A stretch of 7,299 bases of DNA from an uncultured bacterium (GTDB lineage: Bacteria > Bacteroidota > Bacteroidia > Bacteroidales > Muribaculaceae). Of this stretch, positions 1-6,878 are shown one piece after another. Under the pieces are notes generated by a model. The model did not search any database. It was given only the letters and a program-made list of their open reading frames with translations, and was not told the origin of the DNA. The position numbers were made by a program, and so were the translations under genes. Position 1 is the first letter of the stretch. Each line of letters starts with the position of its first letter. Location of the stretch: contig CAJMNI010000060.1 of the NCBI GenBank assembly GCA_905214735.1, positions 1-7,299 on the forward strand, read 5' to 3'.

Positions 1-14
1 ACGGATTAAACACT

Positions 15-30
15 CGGCTCCTCGGAGCCG
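15..30 (-). terminator. Small hairpin downstream of the sigma/outer-membrane operon
   Basis: A 6-bp perfect stem, CGGCTC/GAGCCG, with a 4-nt loop lies about 105 nt after the outer-membrane protein stop. On the minus strand it is followed by AGTGTTTAATC, a poor U tract, so termination here is only possible. The rest of 1-134 shows no gene. Confidence 0.35.
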
Positions 31-134
31 CTAAAAAAATAACCGAAGTATTGAACAAAGATTGTGACACAATATCTTAGCCAAGAGTTAATCAAGCTCC
101 GGTATTTGCGTGGGCTTAATGGCCGGTTGACGGG

Positions 135-2684
135 TTATTTCAGGATTGCGGAGCCGGCTTCGTTGGATGTCGATATTTCGTTGTCGCGGTGCACTTTCTT
201 GCCGTAGGGGATCGTGTAGGAAAGCGTGAGGCTCACGAAATGGCCACCCTGCCATTCCCACCCGTGAGACGAATAACGCCGGGAGTCGAAATCCAGATAA
301 TAGCGGTCATTGTCAAACCATTTGTGGAACTCCAGCTTCGCCTTGAAGTCTCCGGCTGAATAGTTCACATAAGCTCCGTAGGAACTTTTGAAACGATAGC
401 TGAAACCATCGTTGAATGCCGACAGATTTTTACTCGGAGTCTGATAATAGAGCGAGAAGGAAAAATTCCTGTAGTAATAATTGGCCTGTACGCTTGCCGA
501 CAGGATTCCCATCGACTGAGCGTCGATGCCGGAAGTTCTGACATAGGAGGCTTTTCCCGACGCGATGAGCGACAGCGACTTGTCAAACAATCGAAGCGAA
601 CCTGACAGATATCCCGATATCGCATGGTAATCGCCGCTGTTGATTTCCTTGCGGACAAGTCCGTCGTGGCCTGCAAGCGATGAATAGCTATAGGTCATTT
701 TGTCGAGATAGCCATTGTAATCTGCTGTGACCGACAGACTCAGCTTATTGTCGGGCACGTAGTTATAGGAAGCCGAAGCGGATATGAAAGTCGTGTTGCG
801 AAGCCCGGGATTTCCCTGAAGCCAAAGCAACTCGTCGCTCTGCACAATAGCAGAATTGGAATGAGACGGAGTCGGATGGTTGTTGCCCCACCAACCCTCG
901 ATCGAAGCAGAATGACGGTCGTTGATCATATAATTAAGCTGCAGCCCGAGGCGGGGATTCCATTGCTCCAGTTCGTTTTTACCGTTCACGCGGCCTAATA
1001 CGTAAGATACTCCCAGACGCGAATATAGGCTCAGCCCGCACTTCCAGTTCTGCATATATTCCAGAAACAGCATGTTTTCCGAAGAAAGGAGTTTCTGCAA
1101 ACCGTTGTAGCTTCCAGCATAGTCAGTGTGGTAGATGGAGTTGAAAGAAAGGAGGGATGTCCGGAAAGTATTGTTGTGGGAGAACTTTTTCGAATACTGA
1201 ATAATCGCGTTGGGTGCATAAGATGCCTCGCGGTTGTTGTTGATGATGGATTGCGCCGCATCGGGTCGATAAGAGAAATCGCGGTGTATCTTTCCATAGG
1301 TAAAGCTGAAGTTGGCCACGAGAGTATGGCCGGCGGGAAATACGAAGTAATAATTCCCCGTGAGGCCGGCGGAGATTGTCTGCCTTGACTCTTTTGAAAG
1401 CGCGGAAGCCGGAGAGAGAACATCGTCGGAATATGATATCTCGGAATGTTTGCGCTCAATCGGGATTCCCGTGCGGTTGAACCAGGCCGAGTGTATGATC
1501 TGTCCTGTTTTTGTGGCATAGATCCCCCGGAGTCCGGCATATTGAGAGTTTCTCAGCGTGAGGTTGTTATCTTTAGAATCCACCGTGCGAGTCAACTCGT
1601 CGAAATGGCGGTCGCCGACATATATGTCGTGAAATGTCTCGGTGTTATGGCTGCAGTCTTTGTTGTTGTGGGAAATGCTCCCCGTAGCGTTGGCGTCGAA
1701 CGTCCAGTTCTTTCGCACGAATTTTGAATACAGCAGAGCCTGCCCGTAATCATTGGAGAGGGTAGAACCTTGTGCATTCAGCTTGGTGTAGCCTCCCCAT
1801 TCGTAACGGCGCATTATGAAGTTAACCACGTTGGCGGCTCCCTTGAAACGCGGATCTTCAGGATATTGCAACACCTCGACGCGACTGACGTCCTCCGGAC
1901 GCAACCCCTGGAGATCTGCAGATGTAGCCTCCACGTAATCTATGAACAGAGAAACATTGTTCCCTGTGTAAGTCTTGACCGACGTGGATCCCGGATTGAT
2001 GTCAAGCTGGGGAATGTTCATGAGCATCAGGAGATTTGTGGCGTCGATCGCCGCCTTCTTGGCTCTGTTGGAAGGGGTGTATTCAACGCCCCTGTCGATC
2101 ACACGCTGAGACTGACCTTCCACTTTCACCTGTTTGAGCAAAATGGAATTTACAGGCATCACGATAGTGCCGCAGTTGAAGTCGGTGCAGTTGCGTAAGG
2201 TGGTGAGATATCCGATGCTGCTGAGTTTGGCGATGACGTTGCGGCGGTCGCACGGGATGGAAAACCGTCCTTCGCCGTCGGCGATTCCGTAGGTCAGCAC
2301 CGTGGAATCGTTTGGCGCGAGAAGCATGACAGTAGCCGCGCTCACGGGCAGATTGTCGCTTCCCACCGCCTGTCCGCGGTAGATGAATCGGCCATGCTGT
2401 AAAGCCTCGATATAATACTCCTTTCCGTTTTTGACCACAGAAACCGGATTTATACCGACTGTCTGGAGCAATGCCGAGTATGTGTCGTTGGTCCTGATTT
2501 TTGCAGAGGTGCGGTAGTTGTCGAGCTCCTTGTATATGAATGCGATCTTTTCATCGGGATGATCCTTGCATATCCTCAGGATCGCCTGCGAGATAGGGGT
2601 GTTGTTGAAACTGTAGGTGTATTTATAGGCTCCGGCCGACAGGAAAGTCATCAGAGCCAGAACGAGGGTCAGAATAACTTTCAT
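135..2684 (-). CDS. TonB-dependent-receptor-like outer-membrane beta-barrel protein (STN + carboxypeptidase-regulatory-like + plug + barrel)
   Basis: 849 residues, probably an outer-membrane ligand receptor or signal transducer. Residues 1-19 form a signal peptide (Lys-2, hydrophobic core, Ala-Gly-Ala before the likely cleavage site). Residues about 23-93 resemble an STN (secretin/TonB short N-terminal) domain, the part that in FecA-type receptors contacts the anti-sigma factor. Residues about 100-178 look like a carboxypeptidase-regulatory-like beta-sandwich (GxAVxxxxxPVxxATV, then DGEGRFSI). Residues about 210-293 are a plug-like domain (VSLFIDY, LRPEDVSRVEVLQYP). The rest has the alternating aromatic pattern of a beta-barrel of the outer-membrane beta-barrel family type. 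The last predicted strand (SLTLSYTIPYGKK) is followed by a polar tail of about 25 residues. No TonB box was identified. The ATG lies 2 nt after the stop of the anti-sigma gene, so co-translation is likely. No SusD-like gene follows. The ligand cannot be told from sequence; the family call is firm. Confidence 0.9.
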   Translation of the reverse strand: MKVILTLVLALMTFLSAGAYKYTYSFNNTPISQAILRICKDHPDEKIAFIYKELDNYRTSAKIRTNDTYSALLQTVGINPVSVVKNGKEYYIEALQHGRFIYRGQAVGSDNLPVSAATVMLLAPNDSTVLTYGIADGEGRFSIPCDRRNVIAKLSSIGYLTTLRNCTDFNCGTIVMPVNSILLKQVKVEGQSQRVIDRGVEYTPSNRAKKAAIDATNLLMLMNIPQLDINPGSTSVKTYTGNNVSLFIDYVEATSADLQGLRPEDVSRVEVLQYPEDPRFKGAANVVNFIMRRYEWGGYTKLNAQGSTLSNDYGQALLYSKFVRKNWTFDANATGSISHNNKDCSHNTETFHDIYVGDRHFDELTRTVDSKDNNLTLRNSQYAGLRGIYATKTGQIIHSAWFNRTGIPIERKHSEISYSDDVLSPASALSKESRQTISAGLTGNYYFVFPAGHTLVANFSFTYGKIHRDFSYRPDAAQSIINNNREASYAPNAIIQYSKKFSHNNTFRTSLLSFNSIYHTDYAGSYNGLQKLLSSENMLFLEYMQNWKCGLSLYSRLGVSYVLGRVNGKNELEQWNPRLGLQLNYMINDRHSASIEGWWGNNHPTPSHSNSAIVQSDELLWLQGNPGLRNTTFISASASYNYVPDNKLSLSVTADYNGYLDKMTYSYSSLAGHDGLVRKEINSGDYHAISGYLSGSLRLFDKSLSLIASGKASYVRTSGIDAQSMGILSASVQANYYYRNFSFSLYYQTPSKNLSAFNDGFSYRFKSSYGAYVNYSAGDFKAKLEFHKWFDNDRYYLDFDSRRYSSHGWEWQGGHFVSLTLSYTIPYGKKVHRDNEISTSNEAGSAILK

Positions 2685-2686
2685 AG

Positions 2687-3349
2687 TCAGTCGATATTAA
2701 TAGTGTTTCCTTCGCGGGAGATATTGATTTGGTCAAAATTGTTGAGCTGCCGGATAATTTCGTCAAGCGAAAGATGGGGATCAAGCCTATAATAAAGGTG
2801 AAGCGAAGCAGTCCGCCTGTTATTGTATCTTACTTCGACGCCATATATCTTCCCTACTTCGAAGAGAATTGTCTGCAGGGGAACATCTTCAAACAGAATC
2901 GGATCGTCGACGGCCGCCACTGAATCGTTTTCGGCCGTGATGGTTCCGTCGGGTGTCTTTGAGTCACGTTCGTTGGCGCTAACGCTTTGATGCGATGCCG
3001 TTCGCGGGTCAGAAGCAGGTTTGGATCCGGTGATGGATAAAGTGACGGCAACACCGATGGCCACCGCGGCGAGAGCCGAGATCAGCAGCACGGCAATTGA
3101 AGCGGCCCGGTTCATGCCCCAAAATGCCAGGCGGGAACCCCGGGAGTGACGCCGCGAAAAGTTGATCCATTCCCTGTCGACGTCGGCCTGCTCATGCATG
3201 TCGAACTGCGAACCTACAGTTGAGACGGTTTCGCACAGCAGATTGTAGATTTTGAGCGTTTCGGGGTCCGACAATATTTCTTTAATTTCTTCCGCGGAAT
3301 ATTTCCCGGGATTTCCGATGATGTCGAGCACGAGGTCGTTTTTATCCAT
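2687..3349 (-). CDS. Single-pass anti-sigma factor with periplasmic DUF4974 domain, FecR domain apparently absent
   Basis: 220 residues when started at the ATG that overlaps the end of the sigma gene (shared ATGGATAA). An in-frame ATG eight codons upstream is possible but would lie deeper inside the sigma gene. Residues 1-80 are cytoplasmic and should bind the sigma factor; Trp-61 in a DREW context fits FecR-type N-termini. Residues about 82-107 are one membrane segment. Residues 108-149 are a polar linker rich in Ser, Asp and Thr. Residues about 150-218 match DUF4974 (FEDVPLQTILFEVGKIYGVEVRY, then SLDEIIRQLN and a final NTINID). Bacteroidota FecR proteins are usually over 300 residues, with a FecR domain of about 100 residues between membrane and DUF4974; here the linker replaces it. 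The role, holding the adjacent sigma factor inactive until the outer-membrane partner signals, is inferred from family and operon context. Confidence 0.85.
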   Translation of the reverse strand: MDKNDLVLDIIGNPGKYSAEEIKEILSDPETLKIYNLLCETVSTVGSQFDMHEQADVDREWINFSRRHSRGSRLAFWGMNRAASIAVLLISALAAVAIGVAVTLSITGSKPASDPRTASHQSVSANERDSKTPDGTITAENDSVAAVDDPILFEDVPLQTILFEVGKIYGVEVRYNNRRTASLHLYYRLDPHLSLDEIIRQLNNFDQINISREGNTINID

Positions 3350-3818
3350 ATTGATTGAGTTTTTGAAGTGCATGGCGGAGATGACGGAAAACTGCTGTTT
3401 CGCTTATGCCCATTTCGGAGGCAATTTCAGCGAAGGGGAGATCCCGGTAAAAACGGAGTTCTATGATTCGCCGGGCCTGAGGGGAGAGTTCGGAGGAGAT
3501 CACTTTTCTGATGCGGGCGATCCTTTCCTCATCGGGTTGGGATTCGGGATCGTAGACGGCATCGTCGGTGAAATAACCTCTTTCTATGCGCTGATGAATG
3601 TCGCAGTCGCGGATATGGTTAAGACAGCGGTTGCGAACAGCTTTCATCAGGTAGCTTCCCGACACAGGGATGCCAACCTTGCGTTCGAGCATAGATGCGA
3701 AAACATCCTGCACGATGTCGGCGGCAAGTGAGCCGTCGTGAAGCAGCGAGAAAGCCAGCCGGTGCATCTCCCCGAAATGCTCCTTGAAAAGCAGTTCTAT
3801 GTCATTTCTTTTCGTCAT
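3342..3818 (-). CDS. RNA polymerase ECF sigma factor (sigma-70 family, FecI-like)
   Basis: 158 residues, slightly short for the family but with both required regions. Region 2 covers about residues 8-72 and includes the core-binding and -10-recognition motif DIVQDVF (34-40) and a YLMKAVRNRCLNHIR helix. An acidic linker (residues 86-98) leads into region 4, about residues 103-154, with LSPQARRIIELRFYRDLPFAEIASEMGISETAVFRHL forming the helix-turn-helix that reads the -35 element. The product should direct core RNA polymerase to a small regulon, probably including its own operon. It is the first gene of the sigma / anti-sigma / outer-membrane-protein operon and its stop overlaps the next start by 8 nt. 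The ATG at 3816-3818 is the first in the open frame after the upstream hairpin, and the domain begins right after it. No strong ribosome binding site precedes it, which is normal for this phylum. Confidence 0.92.
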   Translation of the reverse strand: MTKRNDIELLFKEHFGEMHRLAFSLLHDGSLAADIVQDVFASMLERKVGIPVSGSYLMKAVRNRCLNHIRDCDIHQRIERGYFTDDAVYDPESQPDEERIARIRKVISSELSPQARRIIELRFYRDLPFAEIASEMGISETAVFRHLRHALQKLNQYG

Positions 3819-3961
3819 ACACTAATAAGACCCACAACTTCCGGAAAACTAAACCCCGCCGGGAAAAAATCATAAAAATTTTTCCGGCGGGATTGTCAGA
3901 CCTTGCGTCACAAAAATGTTGTCGTAATCAATACAGGAAAAACACGTTTGGTCCCCTAAGA
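3819..3961. other. Intergenic region between GTPase stop and sigma-factor start
   Basis: 143 bp without a credible gene. It holds the GC-rich hairpin listed separately (3855-3891) and must carry the promoter of the sigma operon if that hairpin terminates the GTPase transcript. On the minus strand, TAGTTTTC (3844-3851) matches the Bacteroidota -7 consensus TAnnTTTG at all but the last base, but no clear TTG-type -33 element sits at the right distance. I therefore do not call it as a promoter. No conserved riboswitch was recognised. Confidence 0.6.
3855..3891 (-). terminator. GC-rich hairpin, likely terminator of the GTPase gene
   Basis: The arms CCCGCCGG (3855-3862) and CCGGCGGG (3884-3891) pair perfectly over 8 bp. 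After a one-base bulge (3863) the stem continues with A/T pairs, leaving a short A/T-rich loop. Read on the minus strand the hairpin lies about 70 nt after the GTPase stop and is followed by TTTAGTTTTC, a modest U-rich tail. It also sits about 36 nt before the sigma-factor start, so a role in leader control is an alternative. Confidence 0.6.
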
Positions 3962-5218
3962 TTATTCGAGGCAGCTGTCGAGAGCTTTGCAGATGGCTTC
4001 TTTGTCCATCTTCTGACCGATGAAGACGAGTTTCTGCATGCGGTCGCCATATTCGGGATCCCAGTCTTTGGCTATGGAGGGATCCTGCTGCATGAGGATT
4101 CTCAGGTCTTCTTCAGGAGCAGTGGCATACCAACGGCCCGCCTCTGTGAGACGTTTCTGGCTTCCGGCCTGCTCGAAGAGATAGCTCATGTCGGTGTTTT
4201 CCTTGAAATAGCAGACCCCCTTGCAGCGGATCACGCTCTTCGGCCACTGTTTGGCACAGAACCAGTCGAATTTGTTGAGAGAGAAGGGGCGGCGTGCATA
4301 ATACACGAATGTTCCTATTCCATATTCCTCAGCCTCTCCTTCATCATCATGGTGATGGTGGTGGTGATGCCCGTGCTCATGTTCATGTTCATGCTCGTGC
4401 TCGTGTTCATGCTCATGTTCATGTTCATGCTCGTGCTCGTGATGATGGTGGTGGCCGTGATGTTCTTCCTCAAGTTCGGAGAGGGGAGTCTCGATACCTT
4501 TCACCCAGGCAGCGCCGGTGGCCACTTTCTCGAAATCGAAGAGGTTGGTGTCGAGCAGATTCTCGAAAGGCACGTCACACCAGTCGCATTCGATGATGCG
4601 GGCCGTAGGCTGAATGGCACGCACCACTTCGCGGATATGGTCGGCTTCCTGAGCTGAGACTTCAGAGATTTTGTTGAGCAGGATGATGTTGCAGAACTCG
4701 ATCTGCTGGATGATGAGGTTTTCGATATCCTCGTCGTCGATATTCTTGCGTGTGAGGGAATCGCCGCCTGCAAATTCATCGCGGAGGCGGAGAGCGTCGA
4801 CAACGGTGCAGATGCAGTCGAGGCGCACGCTGCCGTCGCGGTTGAATTCCTCGCCCATCTGTGGCATGGAGCAGATGGTCTGGGCGATGGGCTCGGGCTC
4901 GCAGATGCCGCTTGCCTCGATCACTATATAATCGAACTTGCCGGCGCTGACCAGATCGGAGAGCTGTTGCACGAGATCCATCTTCAGAGTGCAGCAGATG
5001 CAGCCGTTCTGAAGGGGCACGAGGCTGTCGTCGGTCTGGCCGACGACACCGCCTTTGCCGATCAGATCGGCATCGATGTTGACCTCGCCGATATCGTTCA
5101 CGATCACGGCGAAGCGGATTCCTTTGCGGTTGTTGAGTATGCGGTTGAGCAGCGTTGTCTTGCCGCTTCCAAGATAACCCGTGAGCAGGAGCACGGGAAT
5201 TTCTTTCAGATCTTTCAT
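3962..5218 (-). CDS. COG0523/CobW-type P-loop GTPase with (Glu-His)11 histidine-rich insert, putative metallochaperone
   Basis: 418 residues from the ATG at 5216-5218. The frame stays open upstream to 5401, but that stretch runs into the preceding gene and has no domain match, while the chosen start puts the P-loop at the usual N-terminal place. Walker A is GYLGSGKTT (14-22). A VNDIGEVNIDA segment (40-50) is followed by the family metal-binding motif CICC (73-76). IEASGICEPEP (100-110) is the Walker B/switch region. The guanine-specificity motif is NKIS (182-185) instead of NKxD. Residues 253-290 form a polyhistidine insert with 25 His, including eleven Glu-His dipeptides (261-282). The CobW C-terminal domain follows, from about 299 to the end (RRPFSLNKF, then GDRMQKLVFIG). 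COG0523 proteins use GTP to deliver zinc, cobalt or other metals to client enzymes; the His insert suggests zinc, nickel or cobalt. The client is unknown, and no Zur-like operator was recognised upstream. Confidence 0.92.
   Translation of the reverse strand: MKDLKEIPVLLLTGYLGSGKTTLLNRILNNRKGIRFAVIVNDIGEVNIDADLIGKGGVVGQTDDSLVPLQNGCICCTLKMDLVQQLSDLVSAGKFDYIVIEASGICEPEPIAQTICSMPQMGEEFNRDGSVRLDCICTVVDALRLRDEFAGGDSLTRKNIDDEDIENLIIQQIEFCNIILLNKISEVSAQEADHIREVVRAIQPTARIIECDWCDVPFENLLDTNLFDFEKVATGAAWVKGIETPLSELEEEHHGHHHHHEHEHEHEHEHEHEHEHEHEHEHGHHHHHHHDDEGEAEEYGIGTFVYYARRPFSLNKFDWFCAKQWPKSVIRCKGVCYFKENTDMSYLFEQAGSQKRLTEAGRWYATAPEEDLRILMQQDPSIAKDWDPEYGDRMQKLVFIGQKMDKEAICKALDSCLE
4373..4438 (-). repeat. 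Hexanucleotide tandem repeat encoding (Glu-His)11
   Basis: Eleven consecutive 6-nt units, each GAR-CAY in the minus-strand reading frame, encode an uninterrupted Glu-His array within the histidine-rich insert of the GTPase. GAA/GAG and CAT/CAC vary between units, so the array is imperfect at DNA level but perfect at protein level. On each side lie further His codons: five before it (4439-4453), and seven after a Gly codon (4349-4369). Confidence 0.95.
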
Positions 5219-5297
5219 AGTCGTAATTATGTTATGCAGCCTTTCAGGTTGCATTGGGATAACGTAGCGGCGCCTGCAATAATTTTTTAGAGAATAA
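5219..5297. other. Intergenic spacer upstream of the GTPase with small hairpin
   Basis: 79 bp between the stop of the membrane glycosyltransferase-like gene and the GTPase start. It contains an imperfect stem, GCAGCCT (5236-5242) with AGGTTGC (5246-5252), with a 3-nt loop; on the minus strand it has one A-C mismatch and lies about 20 nt before the start codon. No convincing promoter, metal-regulator operator or riboswitch was recognised, so whether the two genes share a transcript is open. Confidence 0.4.
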
Positions 5298-6806
5298 TCA
5301 TTTTTTAAAAGTAATTGCCCAGTGGTCGGTGTCAACAGTTTTGATATATGGGTCTGAACTTCCATGATCAATCCCGAGGAGCGCTGCTCCATGCGGCGCA
5401 TCGACGAAAGTCACGCTGTCGCTGATTACGTAATTGTACATCTTATATAGATGACTGTGAGGGCCTCTGCCAAGCAGAACGAATTTTGAGGGATATCCCA
5501 TCTCTGTGGCTTTCTCTTTCAGACTTCCGTATTCGAAATAATATCTAATGGCCGGTGAGGGATTGATTCCCACAATAACCTGTGGAGCATCGATAATTTC
5601 GCGGCGTTGCAGTTCGTGTTCCCAATCGGTGATCCAGGGGGCTTTATGCATTGCGGGAGAGAGGCTTCCGCAGCCGAGGGCGAAATGAAGCGCGACTGTA
5701 TATGCCAGCCAGATGCCGAGCAATATCCAGCAGCAGGAGATTTTCTTGGCGGTCGGTCCGAGCCACTTTATGACGCAGACAAAGATTGTTTCGTAAAGCC
5801 ACCAGGTGAATGGAATCCCTTTATTGAACCATTGAACCCAGGGTAATATTCTGAATGCGCCGAGAATGCAGAATATCGCGGAGATGGCGTAGAAAAATTT
5901 CACCATAAACCGGGTGTCTGTGGATTGGAAGCGCCATAAGAAGAGGGGCGCAGTCATCAGCAGGACATAAAAAATCGGCACCCAGAATAAAAACGTGAAG
6001 GGAAGATAATCGAAATAATGTTCAGGATTCATCCCGGGATTCTGAACGCTAAAGGAGAAATTGAAGATGTAGGCGACTGTTATGAGAAGTGGCGCCGAGT
6101 AGGAGAGTGTTTTGGCTATTATGCTTCCTGCGCTTTCTTTGGAGGATATAATTAGCCATAAGATATATGCCGAATATATTCCTCCGAAAGCCAGCATCGT
6201 ATATCGAGCGGTGATGAAAAAGGAGAGCAACAGAGAAGTTGTCATCAGATTGCGCCAAGACAGGGAGTCCCGCAGCCGGAAGATCATCAGGATTCCGAAT
6301 GCAACCCCGCAAAGTTCCATAGAGTATCCTCTGGCTTCCCATGCGGCGCTGCCATGGAAGAATCCGAAAAGGAGCAATCCGCTCATTGCCGACGCGATTT
6401 TGTTGGACGTCAGCCGATATGTCAGCCTGCATGTCAGCAGGATTGCACCGATATAGAACAGGAAAGGAAGAAGCCGGATCCATAAAAGATTGTGCGACAC
6501 CTTCTCCCAGAAAAAGAGAAGAATCGAGAATCCGCCCGGATCCAGGTTATATAGGGAATTGTTTTTGATCACGTGCCCAAGTCCCAGAGGCTGCGAATAA
6601 GGGTGCGACCAGTGGTTGAGGCCTTGCGAAATAAAGATCTGGCCCGATTCGTCGTAAGATAGTGGGGCATCGAGGATATTGCGGCCGATCAGAAAGAAGG
6701 CCGCCAAATATGCGATTGCAATTGCCGTATATAAAGCAGCGCGGGAGAATCCACGGCGGCGGGAAATCGAACCATCGCCGCACGATGCAGTCACGGAAAC
6801 AGGCAT
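5298..6806 (-). CDS. Polytopic membrane protein, probable GT-C-fold glycosyltransferase (family 39-like)
   Basis: 502 residues. A short basic N-terminus (RRRGFSR, 17-23) leads into membrane segment 1 (about 24-42). The following periplasmic loop opens with LSYDES; Asp-52/Glu-53 match the acidic catalytic-loop motif of GT-C enzymes that use polyprenyl-phosphate sugars. NLDPGGFSILLF (87-98) resembles the pattern that follows in such proteins, and WEARGYSMEL (156-165) resembles the EARpYxl signature of ArnT/PMT-like proteins. About nine hydrophobic segments extend to about residue 378, followed by a mostly hydrophilic C-terminal part of about 120 residues. It would act in the inner membrane, adding a sugar to a lipid, glycan or protein on the periplasmic side; the acceptor cannot be inferred. 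The ATG at 6804-6806 is about 30 nt after the tRNA hairpin. No other envelope-polysaccharide genes lie beside it. Function is inferred from motifs and topology only. Confidence 0.8.
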   Translation of the reverse strand: MPVSVTASCGDGSISRRRGFSRAALYTAIAIAYLAAFFLIGRNILDAPLSYDESGQIFISQGLNHWSHPYSQPLGLGHVIKNNSLYNLDPGGFSILLFFWEKVSHNLLWIRLLPFLFYIGAILLTCRLTYRLTSNKIASAMSGLLLFGFFHGSAAWEARGYSMELCGVAFGILMIFRLRDSLSWRNLMTTSLLLSFFITARYTMLAFGGIYSAYILWLIISSKESAGSIIAKTLSYSAPLLITVAYIFNFSFSVQNPGMNPEHYFDYLPFTFLFWVPIFYVLLMTAPLFLWRFQSTDTRFMVKFFYAISAIFCILGAFRILPWVQWFNKGIPFTWWLYETIFVCVIKWLGPTAKKISCCWILLGIWLAYTVALHFALGCGSLSPAMHKAPWITDWEHELQRREIIDAPQVIVGINPSPAIRYYFEYGSLKEKATEMGYPSKFVLLGRGPHSHLYKMYNYVISDSVTFVDAPHGAALLGIDHGSSDPYIKTVDTDHWAITFKK

Positions 6807-6837
6807 GGTTAATTATATGGAGGAATAATGATAAAAG

Positions 6838-6873
6838 TTATCCGCAAGCAGACTTACGTCGGCTTGCGGATAA
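6838..6873 (-). terminator. Long hairpin downstream of the tRNA cluster
   Basis: Two 12-nt arms (6838-6849 and 6862-6873) are perfectly complementary. Inside the 12-nt loop a second stem, GAC/GTC, closes a tetraloop that reads GUAA on the minus strand, a GNRA-type loop, which favours minus-strand transcription. It begins 5 nt after the last tRNA-Leu base and is followed on the minus strand by CTTTTATC, a short U run. It probably ends or stabilises the tRNA transcript, and the weak U run may allow some readthrough into the membrane-protein gene. Confidence 0.6.
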
Positions 6874-6878
6874 AAAAG

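Noticed and set aside
1770..2198. 142-codon plus-strand open frame inside the outer-membrane protein gene
   Set aside because: Antisense shadow of a well-supported coding region, with no recognisable domain.
3350..3373. Anti-sigma start eight codons upstream
   Set aside because: It lies deeper inside the sigma gene. The ATG within the stop overlap gives the normal coupled arrangement.
3844..3851. Possible -7 promoter element TAGTTTTC before the sigma gene
   Set aside because: One mismatch to TAnnTTTG and no convincing -33 partner, so it is mentioned but not called as a promoter.
3893..4657. 254-codon plus-strand open frame with a long Met/Val/Leu hydrophobic stretch opposite the GTPase
   Set aside because: The hydrophobic run is simply the antisense reading of the His/Glu repeat. 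The rest matches no family and lies entirely opposite a strongly supported gene or in the adjacent gap.
5219..5297. Zur-type operator or cobalamin riboswitch upstream of the GTPase
   Set aside because: The 79-bp gap contains ATAACATAATTA-like sequence but no symmetric Zur site, and it is too short and lacks the conserved core of a cobalamin riboswitch.
5219..5401. N-terminal extension of the GTPase by 61 residues
   Set aside because: The extension overlaps the end of the preceding gene, shows no domain similarity, and would move the P-loop away from its normal place near the N-terminus. An intermediate ATG at 5252-5254 is possible but less likely.
6049..6483. 144-codon minus-strand open frame in another frame of the membrane-protein gene
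   Set aside because: It overlaps a polytopic membrane protein with clear motifs and topology. Its own composition is Arg/Gln/Ser-rich shadow sequence.
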